From CAZPAH01 sp964584495 (GTDB lineage: Bacteria > Krumholzibacteriota > Krumholzibacteriia > Krumholzibacteriales > Krumholzibacteriaceae), in the NCBI GenBank assembly GCA_964584495.1, contig CAZPAH010000004.1, positions 1 through 55,375 on the forward strand: 55,375 bases of DNA. The letters run 5' to 3'. This document shows positions 8,300 to 14,617 of the stretch, one piece after another; positions within the stretch are counted from its first letter, which is position 1, and every line of letters starts with the position of its first letter. Position numbers and translations under genes: made by a program. The notes below the pieces were generated by a model. It was not told the DNA's origin and searched no databases. It was given only the letters and a program-made list of their open reading frames with translations.

Positions 8300-9436
8300 T
8301 TACGAGAGCGTTTCCACCGCCTCTTCGAAAACAACGCCGCGTTCTCGAAGACCCTCGAGCATGAAATCGACGCATTCGGGGATCCTGCCCGCATACTCGG
8401 GAGGCGATATCCCTTTCAGGCCGTAAAGGCCCCGGGCGATCATCCTGGCAGCCACCGTCGCGGTGTACCCTGTCGTTCTTGCCATCGAGTGAACGCCAGT
8501 TTTCTCGTTGAAACGATCGAAAAGGTTGTAGGTGTACCGGAGGCGCCGGCCGTCCTTGAGGCCCTCAACGATGATTCTCATTATTGTAAGGTCCACCTCG
8601 CCGTCGCGGAGCTCCCATTTTGGAAAGAGAAGCTTGGCGGTGAAATCGAGAGGGCGGATTTTCGTTCCGTTTATCTCGATCTCCTCCTGGCTGAAGAAGC
8701 CCGTCTCCCTTAGTACGGCCATTTTCTGTATATGTCCGGGATATCTCAGTGTTTTTTCCTTCATGTTTGGCGCTTCAAGCGTCGAGGCCAGTGTTCTCAA
8801 TCCGTCGCTGTTGAACGCCTCAAGCGTGCCCAATCCCGGAAAATCTATGAGCTCGGGATCGGAAAGGGCCGGCCTCGTCACGAGCGTTCCGTTTTCCACG
8901 TACCTCGCCGGGCGGGTGTACTCCTCTATCACGTCGACGGGGGAGAATACGGCCTTGTACTCGTAGGGCCATTCCCTGTTCTCGGGAAGCCCGCCGACAT
9001 ATATGATCACGGTCTCGGTCTTGTCGAGCATCCGATCGACATGACCGGAGAGTATATTGCTCATCCCGGGAGCGATGCCGCAATCGACCAGTGCCGTTAC
9101 ATCCATCTCTTTTGCCAGCGGGTCGAGATCGAAAGGGTTTTCGGGAAAAAATGCTATGTCGACCACGTTTTTCCCTGCTTGAAGTACGGCTTCGAGCGTC
9201 CGGTACCCCATGAACCCGGGGACGGCGTTGATCACTATATCGTAGCCGCCGACCAGCGATTTCACGGCGCCCGGATCGGAGAGATCGTTCCTGATCGTCG
9301 TAATGGGAAGTTTTTCCAGCTTTGACAGGGCCGTTTCGCTGATATCGGCCGCGCTTACCTCGAATTTTGGGTCGGCGGCGAGATCGGCCGCCATGGGACC
9401 GCCCACCAGCCCGGAGCCGAGCACGATTGCTTTCAT
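8300..9436 (-). CDS. Lysine 6-dehydrogenase/saccharopine dehydrogenase-like oxidoreductase
   Basis: A 378-residue protein from the ATG at 9436, chosen because GGAGG lies 5 bases upstream. In-frame ATGs at 9448 and 9547 are alternatives. The N-terminal Rossmann motif is VLGSGLVGGPMAADLA with an acidic residue ending strand 2 (AADIS). A catalytic-domain segment reads DCGIAPGMSNILSG, then YVGGLPE and EAFNSDGLRTLAST, and MKEKTLRYPGH follows. These track Geobacillus-type L-lysine 6-dehydrogenase more closely than true saccharopine reductase. The likely reaction is NAD-dependent oxidation at an amino-acid side chain. A sigma70-like promoter lies about 200 bases upstream. Confidence 0.8.
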   Translation of the reverse strand: MKAIVLGSGLVGGPMAADLAADPKFEVSAADISETALSKLEKLPITTIRNDLSDPGAVKSLVGGYDIVINAVPGFMGYRTLEAVLQAGKNVVDIAFFPENPFDLDPLAKEMDVTALVDCGIAPGMSNILSGHVDRMLDKTETVIIYVGGLPENREWPYEYKAVFSPVDVIEEYTRPARYVENGTLVTRPALSDPELIDFPGLGTLEAFNSDGLRTLASTLEAPNMKEKTLRYPGHIQKMAVLRETGFFSQEEIEINGTKIRPLDFTAKLLFPKWELRDGEVDLTIMRIIVEGLKDGRRLRYTYNLFDRFNEKTGVHSMARTTGYTATVAARMIARGLYGLKGISPPEYAGRIPECVDFMLEGLRERGVVFEEAVETLS

Positions 9437-9543
9437 TGGATCCTCCATGCCTGATGTCCCTTTGGAGCCTGATCTTCCCGGGGACACGGTGTTCGAGAAA
9501 TTCTGCTTTGGAAATTGATAGTTCAATTTACGGGGGAAAGCCG

Positions 9544-9636
9544 TCACAGGCCGTTGAACCGGTTCAGCCAGCCCACGATGAGAGCGAGGCCCTTGCGGAA
9601 AACAGATCGTTGACTCGTGTTTTCATAACCTTCCAT
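9544..9636 (-). CDS. Possible 30-residue leader or small protein upstream of the lysine-dehydrogenase-like gene
   Basis: On the minus strand an ATG at 9636 opens a 30-codon frame ending in a TGA at 9544-9546. It encodes a peptide whose second half is hydrophobic and amphipathic (KGLALIVGWLNRFNGL). The ATG lies 6-7 bases after a TAATAT -10 box, so a transcript from that promoter would be nearly leaderless. A second frame with a Shine-Dalgarno (GGAAGGTT, ATG at 9626, 20 codons) overlaps it. No family is recognised, so it may be a leader peptide or simply chance. Confidence 0.25.
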   Translation of the reverse strand: MEGYENTSQRSVFRKGLALIVGWLNRFNGL

Positions 9637-9642
9637 GCTTGA

Positions 9643-9670
9643 ATATTACCGTAAGAGGGTGGATTGTCAA
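9643..9670 (-). promoter_or_regulatory. Sigma70-like promoter for the gene at 9436
   Basis: Read on the minus strand, TTGACA (9665-9670) is followed after 16 bases by TAATAT (9643-9648). It sits just beyond the end of the acetyltransferase gene (stop at 9688) and points to the dehydrogenase at 9436. The predicted start near 9636 leaves a leader of about 200 bases that carries the small open frame described separately. Confidence 0.55.
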
Positions 9671-9687
9671 CCCCCGATGCGAATGAT

Positions 9688-10758
9688 CTATACGAAGTCC
9701 CCGTCACCGAAGGTGATGTGCCACCGCTTGCCGTCGGCGATTTCTCTACAGCCGAGGGAATCGTCGTTGATCCTGACGATATAAGGGAAGGGTCTCTTTG
9801 GCATAAGGAATCCCGCCCGTTTGAACGCCTTCAGGAAAGGCGAGCCTTTCGGCAGGAGACATGAGGCCAGTGTCATCTTCTCTTCCCCGAACCAGCTCAA
9901 GGAGGCCCGCAAAAGTGACGAAACAGCGGCACTATCGTCCGGGGAAGCGAGAAAATCGACGATTAGACCTATCTTGACGCCGTCCCTCTCCCTTTTTCCG
10001 CACACGCAGTAGCCGGCCGGCTCGTCTGACCTGTAAGCGAAGAACCTTTTGTACGAGTGGCGGGGATTTTCATCGTACCTCCACCGGAGATATTTAAAGT
10101 CGCGGATCACATGGTTGCCGATAAGGGGGGACACCTTTTCATACAGCCCGTCCACTGAAGGGGTAAAGACAGGCTCGCTTTTCACCTTTATCCCGCCGCC
10201 GGTTCCTCCCGGCCTGAAGACGAGATCGAAGATCGCTTGCAGAGGCCTTCCCAGCACCGCGGCCGGGACACGCCCGCCAGGCTTCGCGAGGAGAAATCCT
10301 TGCATGCTCACCGGCCGGATCCAGGTGGGAATTTCCTCTAGGACGAAGAAATCGAGATGCTTTATGAATCCATGGAACGAGTTATCGTTGGGAAAGCCGT
10401 AGACGATGCTGACCCCGCTCGAGCGGGTATCTTCGTAGACCTTCTTTGCGAGGGTGACGAATATCCCCTGTTTCCTGTATCCGGGATCGGTCATCGTGTC
10501 GAGCGACAGAGCGCCGTCGATCCGAGTGCCCGAGACATTCATCCTGACGGGGATCGTCGCGTACTGCCCGGCGAGAATGCCGTTATCGTCGGCGAGGTAG
10601 ATGTACCCGCCCCTCGATACGGCCTCGGCGAACTGCCACCGCCAGCCGTCCTGGTCGAAAGCCCTGTCATGGACATTCCGGTAGAGCTCCCCGATCCTGC
10701 CGTCGTCACCACTCTCGAACGGCCGTGGCCTCCAGCGATATTCTTTCTCTTCGCTCAT
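9688..10758 (-). CDS. Large GNAT-family acetyltransferase (polysaccharide-cluster type)
   Basis: A 356-residue protein. The first half has a GNAT domain: FESGDDGRIGELYRNVHDR, a strand GILAGQYATIPVRM, the acetyl-CoA motif DPGYRKQGIFVTLAKKVYED (about 92-111), then IVYGFPNDNSFHGFIKHLDF. The C-terminal half repeats a weaker acetyltransferase-like region ending in LMPKRPFPYIVRI. Two-lobed proteins of this size commonly accompany surface-polysaccharide genes. It lies 54 bases downstream of a polysaccharide deacetylase on the same strand, consistent with a joint role in sugar modification. The substrate is unknown. Confidence 0.7.
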   Translation of the reverse strand: MSEEKEYRWRPRPFESGDDGRIGELYRNVHDRAFDQDGWRWQFAEAVSRGGYIYLADDNGILAGQYATIPVRMNVSGTRIDGALSLDTMTDPGYRKQGIFVTLAKKVYEDTRSSGVSIVYGFPNDNSFHGFIKHLDFFVLEEIPTWIRPVSMQGFLLAKPGGRVPAAVLGRPLQAIFDLVFRPGGTGGGIKVKSEPVFTPSVDGLYEKVSPLIGNHVIRDFKYLRWRYDENPRHSYKRFFAYRSDEPAGYCVCGKRERDGVKIGLIVDFLASPDDSAAVSSLLRASLSWFGEEKMTLASCLLPKGSPFLKAFKRAGFLMPKRPFPYIVRINDDSLGCREIADGKRWHITFGDGDFV

Positions 10759-10812
10759 ACCGTGACCGCCCGGTTCCTTACCCGTCCCGGTGCCGCGGAA
10801 GCGGTTAGGATG

Positions 10813-11649
10813 TCACCGGATAAGCCGGAACCAGGCCATTCTCCCTTCTATTTTTCTTTTAAACGTAACGAAGCCGTCGCTCGCCTGCACCGCCAGCCTC
10901 GGTATCTCAAAAGGGTTCTGGAAATCGATCGCGCCGGGAGCCGCGGTGCAGGCGGACCGGTATCCGGCGCGGATAACCATCTCGACATGCCGTTCGTTGA
11001 AAAAGCCTCCCGGGTAGCAAAACGAGCCTATCTCGGTCCCCAGCTTTTCCTCGAGCCTCCACTTGGATTCGGATATCTCCATCCAGGCCTCCTCGTCCGG
11101 CATATCGACCAGCCGCCGGTGGTTCATCGTGTGGGAGCCGATTTCCATCCTCTCGGAGAGGAGCTCCTCGATCTGCCGCCAGGATAATCTCCTGTTAGAT
11201 TCGGGATCTCCCGTTTCCCTCGCATCGCGGTCGGCGAGGCGGCCTGTCTCTATGAAATTGAAAGGAACGTAGAAAATGGCGGTATACCCGTACTTCTTGA
11301 GAATCGGAAATGCGTTCGTGAAATTATCCTCGTATCCGTCATCGAAGGAGAAGATCACCCTGGGGTCCTCGTTCCCGGCGTAGCCTACTAGCGATTCGAG
11401 ATCCTCCAACCTCATGTTGCGGTATCCCGACTGCCTGAGGTGGGCCACCTGTCTCTCGAAGCCCGATGGGGATACCGACATATCGTTTTTTCGGAATCGA
11501 TTAACCCGGTGGTACATCAGGACGGTAATGGTACCTCCCTTCTTGCCCCGGGGAAGGAGACCGGAGATCAAAGCGGCGGCAGATTTCACCGGCCGCTTAA
11601 CCGCGATCCTGGCCCGCATCTCCAGCGCGTCTTTGAAGCTCATCGCCAT
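10813..11649 (-). CDS. Polysaccharide deacetylase family protein (CE4, NodB-like)
   Basis: A 278-residue protein with NodB-homology motifs. ITVLMYHRV opens the domain (about 41-49). IFSFDDGYEDNF contains the catalytic and metal-binding Asp-Asp pair. IGSHTMNHRRL supplies the two zinc-binding histidines (HxxxH), and SFCYPGGFFNERHVEMV forms motif 3. There is no obvious signal peptide, since the N-terminus is basic and amphipathic, so a cytoplasmic-face location is possible. Enzymes of this family remove N-acetyl groups from amino-sugar polymers or lipid-linked sugars. AGGGAAT precedes the ATG at 11649. The acetyltransferase at 9688 follows in the same operon. Confidence 0.85.
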   Translation of the reverse strand: MAMSFKDALEMRARIAVKRPVKSAAALISGLLPRGKKGGTITVLMYHRVNRFRKNDMSVSPSGFERQVAHLRQSGYRNMRLEDLESLVGYAGNEDPRVIFSFDDGYEDNFTNAFPILKKYGYTAIFYVPFNFIETGRLADRDARETGDPESNRRLSWRQIEELLSERMEIGSHTMNHRRLVDMPDEEAWMEISESKWRLEEKLGTEIGSFCYPGGFFNERHVEMVIRAGYRSACTAAPGAIDFQNPFEIPRLAVQASDGFVTFKRKIEGRMAWFRLIR

Positions 11650-11760
11650 ATTCCCTAAAAGAGGTTTTCCAACAGGCCTTTTTCCCCCAACGTCAGGTCA
11701 TTATTGTAACAGTAAGGGATAAAGTCAAGCATTGGTGCGGACGGTTCTCGAGCTTTCTTC

Positions 11761-11789
11761 TTGACGGGGGGGCATTTCCGTCATAATAT
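11761..11789 (+). promoter_or_regulatory. Promoter of the PadR operon
   Basis: TTGACG (11761-11766), a 17-base spacer and TAATAT (11784-11789) form a near-consensus sigma70 promoter reading toward the PadR gene at 11840. The -10 box overlaps the first copy of the ATATATAGA direct repeat, which would suit repression by PadR. Confidence 0.6.
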
Positions 11790-11809
11790 ATAGATAGTCG
11801 ATATATAGA
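11786..11809 (+). repeat. ATATATAGA direct repeat, candidate PadR operator
   Basis: ATATATAGA occurs at 11786-11794 and again at 11801-11809, 15 bases apart, covering the -10 box and predicted start site of the PadR operon. The sequence is markedly AT-rich within GC-rich surroundings. Autorepression by PadR is an inference from position. Confidence 0.35.
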
Positions 11810-11839
11810 GATAAAACATATTAGCGGCAGATCGTCGGG

Positions 11840-12196
11840 ATGCGTCTCATGAAGAAGAACTCGATAGAGATCCAGAATCTCACCAGAAACTGCAACGAGG
11901 ATCTCATCCTGGCCGTTCTCCACGGCGGCGACAGGCACGGGTACCAGCTGGCCCTCGAGATCGAGGAGAGGAGCGGCGGATTCTTCAGGTTCAACCACGG
12001 AACCCTTTACCCGATCCTTCACAAGCTAGAGAAGGAGGGAAAGATAAGGGGTTCGTGGCGGAAAGAGGCTGGAAGCAGAAAACGCAGGCGGTATTCGCTT
12101 ACGGCGGCGGGAAAAAGATACGTCGATGAGGAATCCGCCGCCTGGCGAAGATTTTTTGATAACTTTTTCGAGATCATGGGAGATGTGGAGAAATGA
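11840..12196 (+). CDS. PadR-family transcriptional regulator
   Basis: A 118-residue winged-helix protein. The core shows DLILAVLHGGDRHGYQLALEIEERS (helix-turn-helix), the family-defining FNHGTLYPILHKLEKEGKIRG (about 54-74), and the wing RRRYSLTAAGKRYV. The C-terminal helix used for dimerisation is short, as in the small PadR subfamily. PadR proteins usually repress a neighbouring membrane-protein or transporter operon and often their own gene. Here the ATGA overlap with the next gene at 12193 and the repeat over the promoter support both. An alternative in-frame ATG lies at 11849. Confidence 0.9.
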   Translation: MRLMKKNSIEIQNLTRNCNEDLILAVLHGGDRHGYQLALEIEERSGGFFRFNHGTLYPILHKLEKEGKIRGSWRKEAGSRKRRRYSLTAAGKRYVDEESAAWRRFFDNFFEIMGDVEK

Positions 12197-12933
12197 AAAG
12201 GTTTGCACGGCACCTGAAGCGGATCGATGAGAGGCTCGACCTGCCTCAGCCGGAGAGATCGAGGATTATACTTGAGATCGCCTCGGATATGGAAGAAATG
12301 TTCCGGTTCTACGTCGCCCGGGGTTTGGACGAGGAAGAAGCGGCCAGAAAGTCGGGGGAGATGTTCGACCTGTCCGACGAGGCTCTCTCCCAGCTCGTAG
12401 ATATACACATCTCTCCTTTCAACAGGTTCTTCGATAAACTCTCTCAGCAGGCCCGGACGAGATGGGAAAAGACGATGCTAGCCGCGGTGGTACTTATAAT
12501 AGCGGCGCTTTCAGGCAGGGAGGGCCTTTCGTCCGGGTTTATCAGGCAGGCGGGCGCTTTCGTATGGCCGGTCATCGGGATATCCTTTTTGGCCTGCGTC
12601 ATGGCGCTGGTTTTTCTCTACAGGCTGTACCTCAGGAAGGCCCGTGATGCGAAGGGGCTGCGCTCCGGCCTGACGCCCTTCCTCATGCTTGGAGGCGCGT
12701 CCCTTGTGACCGGGTTCTTCGGCCTTGCCGTCGAGCTGTACAGGGCGGCCAGGGCGGTAACGGGAGTGGGCGACGGTGCGCTCGGTCTCGGAATCAGGTG
12801 GGCGCTGACCTGCTCGGCGATGATGATGACAAGCCTTCTCGCGGCGATTGGCTGCGGCTTGATCTGGTTTGTCCTCGCGGGTAGGGTTAGAAGTATCGAG
12901 ATGGCCGAGGCCGAATGGCTTCTCGAGGAATGA
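12193..12933 (+). CDS. PadR-linked membrane protein with N-terminal HAAS/DUF1700-like domain
   Basis: This is a 246-residue protein. Residues 1-75 are soluble, helical and acidic (ERSRIILEIASDMEEMF, then GLDEEEAARKSGEMFDLSDE). This resembles the short helical domain found at the start of membrane proteins encoded beside PadR regulators. Residues 95-240 hold four hydrophobic segments. The last two, TGFFGLAVELYRAARAV and LTCSAMMMTSLLAAIGCGLIWFVL, resemble the corresponding part of the next protein (a MotA/TolQ/ExbB-like channel). Start and PadR stop share ATGA. Function unknown; signalling or channel roles are guesses. Confidence 0.6.
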   Translation: MKRFARHLKRIDERLDLPQPERSRIILEIASDMEEMFRFYVARGLDEEEAARKSGEMFDLSDEALSQLVDIHISPFNRFFDKLSQQARTRWEKTMLAAVVLIIAALSGREGLSSGFIRQAGAFVWPVIGISFLACVMALVFLYRLYLRKARDAKGLRSGLTPFLMLGGASLVTGFFGLAVELYRAARAVTGVGDGALGLGIRWALTCSAMMMTSLLAAIGCGLIWFVLAGRVRSIEMAEAEWLLEE

Positions 12934-12992
12934 GAGATCGAGAGCCGCGAGAGTAGAATCAATAACGGGGAATTATTCCCGGGGAGGATAAA

Positions 12993-13388
12993 ATGGGATA
13001 CTTTTTCAAATCGATGGGGATATGGTTCGTGCCGATAATGCTCATGACATTGGTGACGTTCGTAATGGCGCTGATACAGTCGATCCGGCTTTTCTTTGAT
13101 GGGGCCCGGCCGGATAGGAGAGTGGAGGGTGGGATCCATGCCATTATTTTCTGGGGCGCCGTCTGCGCCGCCACCGGGATACTGGGCCAGCTTTCCGGTA
13201 TTTATAAGGCCCTCAATGTAGTGGCGCGCGCGGCTGAGATTTCCCCGCAGGTCTGCGCGATGGGACTGGCCGAGTCCTATACGACGACCATATTCGGACT
13301 GGTCGTCTTCATCCTATCGGGATTCACCTGGTACGGGCTGCTTGCAAGGTACCGGAAACTGGCGGCCTCCGCGAACCTGCAGGCCTGA
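12993..13388 (+). CDS. MotA/TolQ/ExbB-like small membrane protein
   Basis: A 131-residue protein with three transmembrane segments: residues 9-32, 49-68 and 95-118. The last pair frames EISPQVCAMGLAESYTTTIFGLVVF, which strongly recalls the TolQ/ExbB/MotA pore helices (typically an LxxAL/TT-x-FG pattern). The protein is shorter than ExbB or TolQ (about 220-240 residues) and lacks their large cytoplasmic loop. GGGGAGGATAAA precedes the ATG. Third gene of the PadR operon. No ExbD/TolR partner is visible in the window, so proton channel function is unproven. Confidence 0.6.
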   Translation: MGYFFKSMGIWFVPIMLMTLVTFVMALIQSIRLFFDGARPDRRVEGGIHAIIFWGAVCAATGILGQLSGIYKALNVVARAAEISPQVCAMGLAESYTTTIFGLVVFILSGFTWYGLLARYRKLAASANLQA

Positions 13389-13423
13389 AAAGCGGAAGCG
13401 GTCATCGCGCCGACGCGGCCGCT

Positions 13424-13440
13424 CCGTCCGCTGCGGACGG
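13424..13440. repeat. Inverted repeat in a convergent gap
   Basis: CCGTCCG and CGGACGG with a CTG loop form a perfect 7-bp hairpin between the ends of the ExbB-like gene and the convergent DMT transporter. Neither side has a run of T, so it is not called a rho-independent terminator. Confidence 0.4.
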
Positions 13441-13487
13441 GTATACGGCGCGGATTCCGTCATGCCGGCATGCTGTAGGGATTCCCC

Positions 13488-14375
13488 TCATGCCCGCCTG
13501 CCCCGCTGCGAGAGGAGAATCCCCGCCAGCATCAACGCGCAGCCGACCATTCCACGGGGGGGGATCGTCTCGGAAAGCAGCAGCCGGCCCCCCAGGACGG
13601 CGAAAACGGTCTCGAAGCTGAGGATGATCGCCGAGTGACCCGGGGGCGCCTTCTTCTGGGCGATAATCTGCAGGGTATAGGCTATCCCGACCGATATGAG
13701 GCCCCCGTAGAGGATCGGGACGGATGCAGAGATGAGGCTGCCTATATCTATCCGTTCCACCGTGAATGCGACCACGAGGCTGAACATCGAGCATACCGCG
13801 AACTGGATGCAGGCCAGCAGCAGGGAATCGATACTCCTTGTGAACCGCCCTATCATGAGCACGTGCACCGCCCAGAAGAAGGTGCTGAGCAGAACGAGGA
13901 TATCACCTCGCATTATGCTGAATCCGCCCGTGAAACTGAGTAGGTAGAGGCCGGCAGCGGCGATCACCGCCCCGGCCCACGTTGTGCGCGGTGTTTTCTG
14001 GTGAACCACGAGCCCCAGGATCGGGACCAGTATGACATAGAGCCCCGTGATGAACCCCGCCTTCCCCGCCGTCGTGTAGACGATTCCGGCCTGCTGGAGG
14101 GAGGCGGCCAGGAAGAGAACCGTACCGGCGGCGAAACCTGCGATATATACGCTCAATCCTTTACTCCGGACCCTGGTATCCGGGTCGGCTGAAGTGCGTT
14201 TTCTGGATAGAAGGATGAACGGCAGCAGGGCGAGGCTTCCCAGCGCGAAACGGACGCCGTTGAATATGAAAGGTCCCACATCCTCCATGCCGACGCGCTG
14301 GGCCACGAAAGCGAATCCCCAGATCGCCGCCGCGAGAAGAAGCAGAAGCTCCGATTTCAGTATTCCCTTTTGCAC
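13488..14375 (-). CDS. EamA/DMT-family transporter
   Basis: A 295-residue inner-membrane protein with ten predicted hydrophobic helices in two EamA repeats. The first begins LLLLLAAAIWGFAFVAQRVGM (about 10-30) with FIFNGVRFALGSLALLPF. The second starts near DILVLLSTFFWAVHVLMIGRF and ends with the typical SFETVFAVLGGRLLLSETIPPRGMVGCALMLAGI. This matches drug/metabolite exporters; the cargo is not deducible. The start is GTG at 14375 with GGAGAGAA about 8 bases upstream. It is divergent from the selenium fusion gene, 242 bases away, and convergent with the PadR operon. Confidence 0.85.
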   Translation of the reverse strand: MQKGILKSELLLLLAAAIWGFAFVAQRVGMEDVGPFIFNGVRFALGSLALLPFILLSRKRTSADPDTRVRSKGLSVYIAGFAAGTVLFLAASLQQAGIVYTTAGKAGFITGLYVILVPILGLVVHQKTPRTTWAGAVIAAAGLYLLSFTGGFSIMRGDILVLLSTFFWAVHVLMIGRFTRSIDSLLLACIQFAVCSMFSLVVAFTVERIDIGSLISASVPILYGGLISVGIAYTLQIIAQKKAPPGHSAIILSFETVFAVLGGRLLLSETIPPRGMVGCALMLAGILLSQRGRRA

Positions 14376-14617
14376 AATAAGTTCTCTCCGCCGGACTATC
14401 TAAAGCCCGTCGCCCGGCTTCGGGCCAGAGGAGCATAGAGGAGCCGGCCGATCAAGTCAAGCCGATGAAGCGGGATCCCAGCGAGTCGGGGCCGTTAAAA
14501 TACGGCCCGGACCGTAAAAAAGGTTTCGCCAAAGGCCCTTTAGTATTTACAATATCCCGGCGGGGTCTGTTGCGGCCCTGCATGACCTTTCGGTAACATT
14601 CACGGAGAGGGCTTGCG

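Noticed and set aside
9664..9864. A 66-codon plus-strand open frame
   Set aside because: It lies antisense to the end of the GNAT gene and has no ribosome site or recognised domain.
13424..13440. GC-rich hairpin as a transcription terminator between convergent genes
   Set aside because: No T-run on either strand after the stem, so it does not meet the criteria for a rho-independent terminator.
14376..14617. Possible leader element or terminator in the 242-base gap before the selenium fusion gene (a TACGG/CCGTA hairpin next to an A-run, and TACAAT at 14548-14553)
   Set aside because: The stem is only 5 bp and the supposed -10 has no good partner, so neither is supported.
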